NCBI RefSeq assembly: GCF_003352465.1
Contig: NZ_CP031153.1
Span: 2,346,465 to 2,410,464 of the forward strand
DNA: 64,000 nucleotides
Reading direction: 5' to 3'
DNA from: Kordia sp. SMS9
Lineage (GTDB): Bacteria; Bacteroidota; Bacteroidia; Flavobacteriales; Flavobacteriaceae
Part shown: one piece after another, positions 43,318 to 51,476 of the stretch
How the letters are laid out: every line of letters begins with the position of its first letter
Numbering within the stretch: position 1 is the first letter of the stretch
Notes under the pieces: generated by a model
What the model saw: only the letters and a program-made list of their open reading frames with translations
Told to the model about the DNA's origin: nothing
Database searches by the model: none
Program-made: the position numbers and the translations under genes

Positions 43318-43614
43318 ATGCTTAGAAAGTTTAATTTCTTGGAATTCTGCTGGTTAGCGACCGTTATTTTGCTTACAAGTACGGTGATTACCATTTTTAC
43401 CAATACAGATGTTGCGGTAGAAGCTACGCCTGCACGTACGCTATTCGGAATAGACCTCACGTATTGCATTGTGATTTTTTATGCCTTTAATACATTTTTA
43501 TTCTTCGGAATTAAAGAGTTTTTCTGGCGTTACGAACGAAAGTTTCCAAACACCATTATCATGTTTAGTGGTGCAATATTGACCATTTCACTTTTAATAC
43601 TTAATATTATTTAG
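43318..43614 (+). CDS. Small membrane protein of unknown function
   Basis: A 98-residue protein with three hydrophobic helices at about residues 9-28 (FCWLATVILLTSTVITIFT), 44-64 (FGIDLTYCIVIFYAFNTFLFF) and 78-97 (NTIIMFSGAILTISLLILNI). A charged loop FGIKEFFWRYERKFP lies between the second and third. No family recognised. A strong terminator follows after about 15 bases. Confidence 0.65.
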   Translation: MLRKFNFLEFCWLATVILLTSTVITIFTNTDVAVEATPARTLFGIDLTYCIVIFYAFNTFLFFGIKEFFWRYERKFPNTIIMFSGAILTISLLILNII

Positions 43615-43628
43615 TTAATCTCAACCGA

Positions 43629-43668
43629 GCCAAAAGATGTCTTTATCACACATTTTTTGGCTTTTTTG
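43629..43668 (+). terminator. Terminator of the 98-residue membrane protein gene
   Basis: AGCCAAAAGATGT at 43629-43641 pairs with ACATTTTTTGGCT at 43650-43662 with one mismatch. A T-run follows. Confidence 0.85.
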
Positions 43669-43880
43669 ATTTTTGATCGCTTCACTTCGACAGGCTCAGT
43701 GTGAACGCTTTTGGATCGCTTCGCTTTTGGATCGCTTCGCTTTTGGATCGCTTCGCTTGGACTCTTACAATACTTAAGCGTCATTTCGAGTGATTTTTCG
43801 CAGAAAAATTGTATCGAGAAATGCTATGAAAGAGTTTTTTCTGAAACTTTAAAATAAACGAACTCATCATACAAAACAAA
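43669..43880. repeat. Repeat cluster: half-REP, 16-base triplication and REP-like hairpin
   Basis: Three features in a convergent spacer. First, CACTTCGACAGGCTCAGTGTG at about 43683-43703 is one arm of a common flavobacterial repeat. Second, GCTTTTGGATCGCTTC occurs three times without change at 43707-43722, 43723-43738 and 43739-43754. Third, a REP-like hairpin at 43779-43824 runs GCGTCATTTCGAGTGATTTT, then GAAAAATTGTATCGAGAAAT, of the same type as in the 37.5 kb array. Confidence 0.75.
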
Positions 43881-43881
43881 A

Positions 43882-43911
43882 AAAAGCTGCTTCCCGAAGA
43901 AAACAGCTTTT
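43882..43911 (-). terminator. Terminator of the aminotransferase gene
   Basis: AAAAGCTG and CAGCTTTT pair around a 14-base loop. A long T-run follows on the minus strand, about 22 bases past the stop at 43933. Confidence 0.7.
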
Positions 43912-43932
43912 AGTGATTGTGTAGCATTTATT

Positions 43933-45117
43933 TTATTGTAATACTTCTTTAATTTGCTTAATCGCAGCACGTAATTCTGCTTCCGAAGCCGCATACGAAA
44001 TACGAATACAGTTTGGATTTCCGAAGGCTTCTCCTGTAACCGTAGCAACTAATGCTTCTTCCAATAAATACGTTGAAAAGTCAGTGGCATTGTTGATTGT
44101 TTTTCCGCGCAATGTTTTTCCGAAGAAGGAAGAAACATCTGGAAATACATAAAAAGCACCTTCAGGAATGTTGAGTTTGAATCCTTCAATTTCTCCGAGC
44201 AATCCTAAGACGATATCTCTACGTTTTAAAAATTCGTCCATCATGTATTGAATTTTATCTTTCGTAGCTTCTAACGCAGCAATAGTAGCACGTTGCGCAA
44301 TACAATTGGCACCACTTGTAACTTGTCCTTGAATTTTATTGCAAGCTCTGGCTATTTTTTCAGGCGCACCGATATATCCAATTCGCCAACCTGTCATCGC
44401 AAACGCTTTTGAGACACCATTTACTGTAATTGTACGGTCGTACATAGATGGAATTCTTGCAATGCTGAAATGTTCACTAGTAAAGTTGATATGTTCGTAA
44501 ATTTCATCAGCGACTACATAGATATTCGGATGCTTTTCCAACACTTGCGCCAACGCTCTTAATTCTGCTTCGCTATATACAGAACCACTTGGGTTGCATG
44601 GCGAACTGAACCAAATCATTTTCGTTTTTGGCGTAATGGCAGCTTCTAACTGTTCAGGTGTCATTTTGAAATCAGTTTCTATGGAAGTTGCTACTTGTAC
44701 AGGCACGCCTTCTGCTAATTTTACAATGTCACTATAACTTACCCAAAATGGCGCAGGAAGAATTACTTCGTCGCCATCGTTTAATAAAACCATCGCTGTG
44801 TTAGCTAACGATTGCTTTGCGCCTGTAGAAACCACAATTTGACTTGGTGTATAGGTTAACTTATTATCACGCTTAAACTTATTGATAATGGCTTCTTTCA
44901 AATCCGCATAGCCATCTACAGGAGTGTAGCTATTGTAATTGTCGTTAATCGCTTGAATAGCTGCTTCTTTTACAAATTCGGGTGTGTTGAAATCAGGTTC
45001 GCCCAGGCTTAAACCGATAATGTTTTTTCCTTCATTTCGTAGCTCTCTTGCTTTTGCTGCCATTGCCAAGGTGGCAGAAGTAGACATGTTTAAAACTCTT
45101 TCAGATAATAATGACAT
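43933..45117 (-). CDS. Class I aminotransferase, aspartate aminotransferase type
   Basis: A 394-residue PLP enzyme of the AspC-like I-gamma group. Motifs are LSLGEPDFNTPEFVKEAA, YTPVDGYADLKEAI, VSTGAKQSLANT, FSSPCNPSGSVYS (PLP-ring Asn), YVVADEIYEHINF, and the Schiff-base lysine in NGVSKAFAMTGWRIGYIGAP. The C-terminal NCIRISYAASEAELRAA holds the carboxylate-binding Arg. It probably makes aspartate from oxaloacetate and glutamate. Some members also act on prephenate or other acids, so I give no gene symbol. It is monocistronic. Confidence 0.92.
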   Translation of the reverse strand: MSLLSERVLNMSTSATLAMAAKARELRNEGKNIIGLSLGEPDFNTPEFVKEAAIQAINDNYNSYTPVDGYADLKEAIINKFKRDNKLTYTPSQIVVSTGAKQSLANTAMVLLNDGDEVILPAPFWVSYSDIVKLAEGVPVQVATSIETDFKMTPEQLEAAITPKTKMIWFSSPCNPSGSVYSEAELRALAQVLEKHPNIYVVADEIYEHINFTSEHFSIARIPSMYDRTITVNGVSKAFAMTGWRIGYIGAPEKIARACNKIQGQVTSGANCIAQRATIAALEATKDKIQYMMDEFLKRRDIVLGLLGEIEGFKLNIPEGAFYVFPDVSSFFGKTLRGKTINNATDFSTYLLEEALVATVTGEAFGNPNCIRISYAASEAELRAAIKQIKEVLQ

Positions 45118-45279
45118 GGTTGTGTGTTGTTATATTTTTATAATGCTGAACGTTGCGAAATTAGGTATTTTAAAATTTAAGAAGAAACAAAGCAGCGACT
45201 AATTGTTTCGTTTTTTGGAATGTGTTTTAGTTTTTAGAAAATCCTCATAAATTCTGTGTAGATTGTTACAGAAATCAAA

Positions 45280-45307
45280 AAAAGCCTACGGAAAGTAGAC
45301 TTTTTGT
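45280..45307 (-). terminator. Terminator of the desaturase gene
   Basis: AGCCTAC at 45283-45289 and GTAGACT at 45295-45301 pair with one wobble. The minus strand continues with seven T. Confidence 0.75.
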
Positions 45308-45322
45308 AAGTGATGCTATTTT

Positions 45323-46366
45323 TTAGTTAGCAAGACGCATTTTTTCAAGTTTATAAAACTCTCTAAACGAAATCATACGTTGTTGTTCTTCATCCCAAAG
45401 TTTTAAAAACATCATTTTTAGTCCGTCTTTAAACGATAAAGTTGTTACGTATTTTGATAAGATTTTATTTTCTTGGATACACTTTTTTAGGTTGTAATTT
45501 GGAATTCGACTGTTTAAATGATGAATGTGGTGAATGCCAATATGTCCCGTAAACCATTCCATCACTCTTGGTAGTTTTAAATACGTACTTCCTTTGATAG
45601 CAGACAGTAAAAAGTCCCAATCCTTTTTCCACTTTTTATAGGAAAACTCATGTTGATGCTGAATGTAGAAGAACCAAAATGCAATGATTCCGAAGAAAAA
45701 TAGAATGATGAATTGCACCGCAAAGAAGTTTGCCCAACCTACTAAATACCCAATAATTAAGTATGGAATGATGATGATGAGGTTATCTTTTAACAGTAAT
45801 AACGTAGTTTTTTGCCATTTGTTAAATTGTAAGAACGGATATTTCGTAGTTACAATTAGGTAATATGCAGGCGCAATCACGAAAATGACGAGCGGACTTC
45901 TGAATATTTTGTATTTGAATTTTCCCCACCAACTTTTCGCGCGGAATTCTTCTACCGTTAAGGTTGGCATATCGCCGATTTGTCTCGTTTCTAGCTGTCC
46001 GTTGTGTCCGTGATGGAACGTATGTGTTACCGACCAATATTTGTAAGGTAAAAAACTAAATACACTACACACATAGCCAATAATATCACTTGCTTTCTGC
46101 GATTTAATAAAGGAACCGTGTCCGCAATCGTGCTGAATAATGAAAATTCGCACTAAAAAGAAGGCATTTAAAATTCCTAGTAAAATGGTTAGGGTTAACG
46201 AAAATTTAAGCGTAAAATACATTAAAACCCACACGGCAATAAAAGGCAAAAAGGAAGATGCCATTTGTCCGATAGCAATTTTTGTATTTTTCTTTCTGTA
46301 TTTGGCTATGATTGATCTCCAGTTTTTCAGCGCTTCTTTAATCTCTTTATCAATATTTTTTTGCAT
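45323..46366 (-). CDS. Membrane fatty acid desaturase
   Basis: A 347-residue integral membrane di-iron desaturase. The three histidine boxes are complete: HDCGHGS at about residue 79, HTFHHGHNGQ at about 115 and HIGIHHIHHLN at about 278. There are at least four hydrophobic helices (ASSFLPFIAVWVLMYFTLKF, LTILLGILNAFFLVRIFI, IIIPYLIIGYLVGWANFFAV, ILFFFGIIAFWFFYI). It inserts a double bond into phospholipid acyl chains, keeping membranes fluid in cold water. The box pattern resembles omega-6/delta-12 and related acyl-lipid desaturases; exact position is unknown. Confidence 0.92.
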   Translation of the reverse strand: MQKNIDKEIKEALKNWRSIIAKYRKKNTKIAIGQMASSFLPFIAVWVLMYFTLKFSLTLTILLGILNAFFLVRIFIIQHDCGHGSFIKSQKASDIIGYVCSVFSFLPYKYWSVTHTFHHGHNGQLETRQIGDMPTLTVEEFRAKSWWGKFKYKIFRSPLVIFVIAPAYYLIVTTKYPFLQFNKWQKTTLLLLKDNLIIIIPYLIIGYLVGWANFFAVQFIILFFFGIIAFWFFYIQHQHEFSYKKWKKDWDFLLSAIKGSTYLKLPRVMEWFTGHIGIHHIHHLNSRIPNYNLKKCIQENKILSKYVTTLSFKDGLKMMFLKLWDEEQQRMISFREFYKLEKMRLAN

Positions 46367-46487
46367 AATGGAGGAAACTTTAATCTTTAGAATGATTTCA
46401 AATTACGACTACAATATATTGCAAATATCGCAATTTGAAAACAATAAATTTACTAAATCGTAAATAAAGAGTAGTTTTGTTCCAGAT

Positions 46488-47117
46488 ATGAGAATTATAC
46501 AAAAATACTTTACAGATATAACAGAAGTTCAAGCCGCACAGTTTGAACAGTTGGAAGCTTTATATAAAAAATGGAATGCACAAATTAATGTGATTTCACG
46601 AAAAGATATTGACGAATTGTACCTACGCCATGTGTTGCACGGATTGGCAATTGCGAAAGTGCAACCGTTTGTGGCTGGTTCCAAAATACTCGATGTTGGT
46701 ACAGGTGGCGGATTTCCTGGAATTCCGCTGGCAATTTTATTTCCAGAGGTCAAATTTGTACTGGTTGATGCCATTGGTAAGAAGATCAAAGTGGTACAAG
46801 CTGTTGCCGAAAGTATTGGATTGACGAATGTTTCTGCGCATCATTTGCGTGCCGAGAAAGTGAAAGGCGAGTTTGATTTTATTGTCAGTAGAGCAGTTAC
46901 CAATATGCCCGATTTTGTAAAATGGGTTCGTAAAAAAGTAGCTAAAAAACAGCGACACGAACTTAAAAACGGAATTTTGTATTTGAAAGGTGGCGACTTA
47001 ACCGAAGAATTGAACGGTTTTCCAAAAGCAACGTTGTATGATATTCCCGATTATTTTGAAGAAGATTTTTTTGAAACTAAAAAAGTAGTGCACCTTCCAT
47101 TAAAGTATAAACCTTAA
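46488..47117 (+). CDS. rsmG: 16S rRNA (guanine(527)-N(7))-methyltransferase RsmG
   Basis: A 209-residue SAM-dependent methyltransferase, normal length for RsmG/GidB. Motifs are WNAQINVISRKDIDELYLRH, the SAM loop KILDVGTGGGFPGIPLAIL, FVLVDAIGKKIKVVQ and FDFIVSRAVTNMPDFVKWV. It modifies G527 in the 530 loop of the small ribosomal subunit; loss gives low-level streptomycin resistance in other bacteria. It is a single-gene unit sharing a terminator with the convergent DUF6029 gene. Confidence 0.95.
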   Translation: MRIIQKYFTDITEVQAAQFEQLEALYKKWNAQINVISRKDIDELYLRHVLHGLAIAKVQPFVAGSKILDVGTGGGFPGIPLAILFPEVKFVLVDAIGKKIKVVQAVAESIGLTNVSAHHLRAEKVKGEFDFIVSRAVTNMPDFVKWVRKKVAKKQRHELKNGILYLKGGDLTEELNGFPKATLYDIPDYFEEDFFETKKVVHLPLKYKP

Positions 47118-47120
47118 ATT

Positions 47121-47158
47121 AAAATCCCTTATGCAATAATTCATAAGGGATTTTTCGT
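47121..47158. terminator. Bidirectional terminator between rsmG and the DUF6029 gene
   Basis: AATCCCTTATG and CATAAGGGATT pair perfectly around CAATAATT, with A-run and T-run flanks on both strands. Confidence 0.92.
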
Positions 47159-47193
47159 AGTTAGTTGGTTGGTTTGGTTATTGAAAGTTTTTT

Positions 47194-48873
47194 TTAAAAT
47201 GCGGTTGTTATGTTGACGGTAAGTCCAGTGCTTTCTGGTACAAAACGACAAACACCACCAACACAAATCAATCCGCCTCGTTGTCTTCCGTAGTTAAGTC
47301 CTATACGAGTAGCACCTCTGGCGTAACTACCTCCAACATTGTAATAGTGAATTTGATCATCTGGATCATCGTTTCCGTAATTGTAAATGTCATTTAGGTA
47401 AAATGATAATCTTGGGTTTACATTAAATTCTAGGGTAGCTCCAGCCCAGTTTTTCATGTCGTCTGGTGTCCATAAATGTTGCAATTCAACACGAACCGAT
47501 CTTCTAGAGTTGATTCGGTATGTGGTTTCTACGACACCAATATTAGAATTTACGACACCAATTTTGTCTACGATATAGCGTTCGTTGTAATATTGATTTA
47601 CATAGTAAAATATACTTTGCCATTTGCGATTCCATTTTTTACGCACTTCTAAACTATACTCAGAAAAATACTTTGTACCAAAACCAAAATAATCTATTTC
47701 GGCTTTTCGATCGGTAAAATTAAAATCTCCTCTTAATCCAGCCCAATACGCAGCATTTACTGCGATTTTTGTCCCGTACTTTCCTCCAAGTGGCGTTCCT
47801 TTTTTAAAGTTGTAAAAAACATCAATCTGCCCTCCAATTTCTCCATACTTTAATAAAGAAGGATCTGGAACTGAAATAGTAGGTTGTGCTTGATACACGT
47901 ATATATTTGTCAATAAATAATCGTGTTGTTTTGTCAATCCTGGTAAATAATTCATGATATTTTCATTGAATACATTTCCAGAAGCTTCCCTTTCAGAGAA
48001 GAAACTCATGTTTTCCAGTCTTCTTAATGTTACATCGATTCCTAATCCTTTTTGAGAATATCCAAAGTTTAGTAAAAGTCCATTTCCAGGTTCTACAAAA
48101 TTAGCTATATATCGTTGTGTATTTACAACGGCATCTTTACTTTTAGTAATAAATTCTATTCCAGAATAAAATGAGTTTCCTGAATAATCAAGTCGTGCAG
48201 AAAAGGCATTCGTCATTTCATCAAAGCCAGTATTTTGAAATTCTTCAGGAATATCTTCTTTTCTCCCAACATAGCTAAATCCAGCAGAGAGTGATGAAGT
48301 TTCTAATTTGAATACATTTGTAAGATCAATTTCAGAATTAAATCCAAAAATTTCACCTTCTGACACTTCAAAACCATCTCGTTGTCTTGCATACATTCCT
48401 GTAAATGATAACGCGTTTGATGGTTCGTACTTTACACGTCCACCTCTAAAAGAGTTATTGATACCTAGTGGTCTGTTTTCCCATCCACGTAAAATAAGTC
48501 CGCTTCCAAACTGCTCATAAAAATAACCTGCGGTTACTTCCAGTTTTTTAGTTTTATACATTGCATAATATTGTGCAATGCCTGAATCATCTAATTTTGG
48601 GGAATAGTTTAGTAAAGGCATTGGCGCGTATGATTCTACTTGAATTCCTGCAAACCAATTTCCGTAATTATAATCTAATTTTAGGTAATTATTAGATCGT
48701 ACGTGTTCGTCTTCGGCGAATTTTCCAAGACCCGTATCGTCATTGTACCATTGTACAATGGATTCAAATCCACCAGTAAGGGTTCCCCAGTTTTTTTTAT
48801 CTTCATCTTCTGTATTTTGTGCAAATCCTACAGCACATATCAATACAAAAGACAAGCATAATAATTTCTTCAT
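47194..48873 (-). CDS. DUF6029 family outer-membrane protein
   Basis: A 559-residue exported protein (signal MKKLLCLSFVLICAVGFAQ). The mature part is a long series of amphipathic strands typical of a large beta-barrel: LKLDYNYGNWFAGIQVESYA, YYAMYKTKKLEVTAGYFYEQ, RLDYSGNSFYSGIEFITKSK, VFYNFKKGTPLGGKYGTKIA, WQSIFYYVNQYYNERYIVD, ending TVNITTAF with a terminal Phe. This matches the flavobacterial DUF6029 family, function unknown. A cysteine pair near the end (LICVGGVCRF) could be a disulfide. It lies 51 bases downstream of the TlpA gene on the same strand; the link to thiol chemistry is suggestive. Confidence 0.78.
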   Translation of the reverse strand: MKKLLCLSFVLICAVGFAQNTEDEDKKNWGTLTGGFESIVQWYNDDTGLGKFAEDEHVRSNNYLKLDYNYGNWFAGIQVESYAPMPLLNYSPKLDDSGIAQYYAMYKTKKLEVTAGYFYEQFGSGLILRGWENRPLGINNSFRGGRVKYEPSNALSFTGMYARQRDGFEVSEGEIFGFNSEIDLTNVFKLETSSLSAGFSYVGRKEDIPEEFQNTGFDEMTNAFSARLDYSGNSFYSGIEFITKSKDAVVNTQRYIANFVEPGNGLLLNFGYSQKGLGIDVTLRRLENMSFFSEREASGNVFNENIMNYLPGLTKQHDYLLTNIYVYQAQPTISVPDPSLLKYGEIGGQIDVFYNFKKGTPLGGKYGTKIAVNAAYWAGLRGDFNFTDRKAEIDYFGFGTKYFSEYSLEVRKKWNRKWQSIFYYVNQYYNERYIVDKIGVVNSNIGVVETTYRINSRRSVRVELQHLWTPDDMKNWAGATLEFNVNPRLSFYLNDIYNYGNDDPDDQIHYYNVGGSYARGATRIGLNYGRQRGGLICVGGVCRFVPESTGLTVNITTAF

Positions 48874-48924
48874 GTAAGTTAAAGTTAGTTAGTTTAGTGT
48901 TAGGCTGATGTGTAAATAGCGGTG

Positions 48925-49413
48925 TTATTTGGCGTTTTTCTTTACAACATCATACAATTGGTCTTCTGCGCCAGGAAAGTAGCCTGTGTGGCGAAATACA
49001 ATTTCTCCATCCTTAATTACAATCACGTGTGGAATCGTAGTAATATTTAATGCGCGTTGTAGGTCTTGATTTTCATCTAAGAGAACTTTATATTCCCAAC
49101 CTTTACCGTTAATTAGTGGCTTAATTCTTTTTTTAGTTCTAGCATCATCAGTGGCAATGGCGATCAGTTCAACATTCGTTTCATCTTTCCAATCTTCATA
49201 TACGTCATTTATAGCATCTAGTTCGTTTATACATGGTACGCACCAAGTTGCCCAAAAGCTAAGGATTTTTACGCCTTTTTCTTTGGTAATTTCATTCATG
49301 TTTAATGAGCTACCATCTAAATTTTTAACCGTAATATTCGGAATTTTTTTTTGAGCATTTGCCTGTATTGTAAGCATTAAGAATATGCTAACAATACCCA
49401 TAATTGACTTCAT
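48925..49413 (-). CDS. TlpA/ResA-like thioredoxin
   Basis: A 162-residue exported thioredoxin with signal peptide MKSIMGIVSIFLMLTIQANA. The redox-active site is FWATWCVPCINEL at about residue 57, with the cis-Pro loop NITTIPHVIVI near 135. It reduces or isomerises disulfides in the periplasm. It is upstream of the DUF6029 barrel gene, probably in one transcript, and divergent from an Omp28-like lipoprotein that itself carries a CxxC motif. The three may handle the same extracytoplasmic substrates; this is inference from neighbourhood. Confidence 0.9.
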   Translation of the reverse strand: MKSIMGIVSIFLMLTIQANAQKKIPNITVKNLDGSSLNMNEITKEKGVKILSFWATWCVPCINELDAINDVYEDWKDETNVELIAIATDDARTKKRIKPLINGKGWEYKVLLDENQDLQRALNITTIPHVIVIKDGEIVFRHTGYFPGAEDQLYDVVKKNAK

Positions 49414-49643
49414 ATTTTTTAGTTTAATAGTGAGAATGCTGTAAATATATAAAAGCTAACGTTAAAAAAGCAAGAAAAATAAAATAAATCAATTTTAACA
49501 TTTTCTCCACATTCTCTATATAAGTTATAGGTTATTTAATTGATTTACTGTTTATTAGATTTTTCTTTTTTTTAACAAAAATTTAATATAAATTAGTCGC
49601 CATTATACCATAAACCAAACTTTAATAAACAAAAAAAAGTCTT

Positions 49644-50966
49644 ATGAAAACAAAAAACATTTTTCAATGCCTACTTGTTGTAGCGGCACTATTTACGTAC
49701 TCATGTAGTAGTGATTCTGACGGAGACTCTGGAGATGGAGGTTCTGGAGGTACATCAGGACTCACTTCAATTACAATCACTGCAAGTCAACTTTCTTTCG
49801 AAATTGGAGATTCTGTAACTTTTACCGTAACTGGAAATGATGGATCAAATGTAACGACAGAAGCTACTGTTTTAGTGAACAATAGTTCTATTCAAGGAAA
49901 TGAATATACGCCAACAGCAACTGGAGGCTATCAAATAAAAGCTACGTATGATGGATTGACGAGTGCTACAATTAATCTTGAAGTAACTCCACCAGTAATC
50001 CTTGCATTACGTGTAGAGTCTTCAGCAGACAACATCAAAGTAGGAGATACCGCTGATTTTACTGTTTTTGGAACAAATGCTTTAAATGATGAGTATGATG
50101 TTACAAACAGTGCTATAGTATCTGTTGATGGAACAGCTATTGATGGAAACAGATTTATGGCAACTAGTATGGGAACGCTTTCAGCTACAGCTTCAATTGG
50201 AGAAATCGTGTCTGATGCTGTTTCAGTAACTGTAGGTGAAGAAACTGCACCAGGAACCTTTCAAAAAACAGTTAATATTATAGATGCAACTGGAACATGG
50301 TGTCAATTTTGCCCTAGAGTATCTTACGGAATTGAATTAGTTGAAGATGCTACAGATAAAGCATTTATTATTGCTGCGCATAGCGGTGGAGGTGATGTGA
50401 TGGAAAACCCAGCTAGTATAGCTTTAGTGAACCAAGTGAATCCTGCGGGAACTTTCCCAACAGCTGTACTTAATGGTACTATCGACTGGGCATTCCCAGA
50501 GCCAGACAATGTTGCTCAAGTTACTAACTTAGCTACTGGAACAACATCTAGAGGGTTATCTGTAAACTCATTAGTAGTTGGAGACAACTTGCAAGTATAT
50601 GTGAGTGCAGCATTTGCACAAGCTATGCCAAACGCTAAATTAGCAGTATATGTTCTTGAAAGTGGAATTGATGCTCCTCAAATAAACGGTACAAGTTACT
50701 ATGGAGGTGTTAATCCACTTACGGAAGCAGATGGTTTCACACACAATCATACATTAAGAAGTTCACTTACAGCTGTGCTTGGAGATGCTATCCCTGCAGG
50801 AAATACTGGTGCAGGTCAAAAGTATACGCAAGTATTTAATGTTCCTATCCCAGCTAGTATTCTTGATCGAAATGAGATATCTGTTGTAGCAATGATCATT
50901 GGTGATAACTTTGAGATTGTAGCATCTAACGGAGGTCACACAGGAGTAGACAAAGACTTTAACTAA
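49644..50966 (+). CDS. Omp28-related lipoprotein with Ig-like domains and CxxC site
   Basis: A 440-residue lipoprotein. The lipobox is VAALFTYSC (Cys21), then a Ser/Asp/Gly linker. Residues about 40-115 and 118-200 are two Ig-like domains (ITASQLSFEIGDSVTFTVTG; SSADNIKVGDTADFTVFG). From about 205 an Omp28-type thioredoxin-like domain begins, with IIDATGTWCQFCPRVSYGIE bearing the CxxC and AGTFPTAVLNGTIDW as the cis-Pro region. It ends EIVASNGGHTGVDKDFN. Omp28 proteins are abundant outer-membrane lipoproteins in Bacteroidota, some adhesive. It is a single gene with its own terminator, divergent from the TlpA gene. Confidence 0.85.
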   Translation: MKTKNIFQCLLVVAALFTYSCSSDSDGDSGDGGSGGTSGLTSITITASQLSFEIGDSVTFTVTGNDGSNVTTEATVLVNNSSIQGNEYTPTATGGYQIKATYDGLTSATINLEVTPPVILALRVESSADNIKVGDTADFTVFGTNALNDEYDVTNSAIVSVDGTAIDGNRFMATSMGTLSATASIGEIVSDAVSVTVGEETAPGTFQKTVNIIDATGTWCQFCPRVSYGIELVEDATDKAFIIAAHSGGGDVMENPASIALVNQVNPAGTFPTAVLNGTIDWAFPEPDNVAQVTNLATGTTSRGLSVNSLVVGDNLQVYVSAAFAQAMPNAKLAVYVLESGIDAPQINGTSYYGGVNPLTEADGFTHNHTLRSSLTAVLGDAIPAGNTGAGQKYTQVFNVPIPASILDRNEISVVAMIIGDNFEIVASNGGHTGVDKDFN

Positions 50967-51009
50967 TACTCAATTATAATTAGCTAGAATTATTTTAATT
51001 CTTTATATA

Positions 51010-51039
51010 AAAGCAGCTCTACGGAGCTGTTTTTTTTTG
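51010..51039 (+). terminator. Terminator of the Omp28-like gene
   Basis: CAGCTC and GAGCTG pair around TACG and are followed by nine T, about 50 bases after the stop. Confidence 0.85.
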
Positions 51040-51062
51040 TGACATTTATGCGCTGAATGTAA

Positions 51063-51152
51063 GTTAATACGAATTTTACTATGAGATGCAAAAAATTCGC
51101 AGTGTTCTATTATGCCAAAGCAACTTCACTTTTTATAGTAGAATTGGAATAA
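51063..51152. repeat. Degenerate short inverted-repeat element
   Basis: Ends TTAATACGAATTTTACTATG and CATAGT-like TATAGTAGAATTGGAATAA are imperfect inverted copies. The interior GTTCTATTATGCCAAAGCAA matches the element at 55332-55501 (GTTCTACAATGCCAAAGCAA). It lies just upstream of the GG-leader peptide gene. It is a decayed copy of a MITE-like repeat. Confidence 0.55.
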
Positions 51153-51226
51153 TTATGGTAAAACCGTAGGGGAAAATGTGAGTTATTAGTTACATTTAGT
51201 TGTTATTAACCACAAAACTTATTATC

Positions 51227-51379
51227 ATGAAAAAAAAGTCATTAAAAAAAATTAGTTTAAACAAGAACGTAGTTTCAAATTTTAAGGTAGAGCAATTAAA
51301 AGGAGGAGCACTTAGTGATTTATGGCATCAAGACGAAGATGGATACTGGGTATGTTGTACTTTTTTTGGACCATGTTAA
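51227..51379 (+). CDS. GG-leader RiPP precursor peptide, lanthipeptide-like
   Basis: A 50-residue peptide, too short for usual gene cut-offs. Leader (1-27): MKKKSLKKISLNKNVVSNFK then VEQLKGG, matching the Lys-rich, K-x-x-L-x-K-x-x-I/V-S-N pattern and terminal Gly-Gly of Bacteroidota lanthipeptide and related precursors. Core (28-50): ALSDLWHQDEDGYWVCCTFF then GPC, with Cys43, Cys44 and Cys50, Ser30 and Thr45, three aromatic residues, and an acidic stretch. A Gly-Gly leader points to export by a C39-peptidase ABC transporter. No modification enzyme, transporter or immunity gene lies within the window around it. It has a private terminator, so it is a free-standing transcription unit. The class of modification is unproven. 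Confidence 0.8.
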   Translation: MKKKSLKKISLNKNVVSNFKVEQLKGGALSDLWHQDEDGYWVCCTFFGPC

Positions 51380-51423
51380 ATCTGTAAACTGATTTTACCA
51401 TCAATAACAATAGCATAAAGAAT

Positions 51424-51458
51424 AAAAAAAGCTGAAGAGTTTATCTTCAGCTTTTCTA
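51424..51458. terminator. Bidirectional terminator between the precursor gene and pruA
   Basis: AAAAGCTGAAGA and TCTTCAGCTTTT pair perfectly over 12 bases around GTTTA, with A and T flanks. Confidence 0.92.
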
Positions 51459-51476
51459 TATATTATATATGGTATA

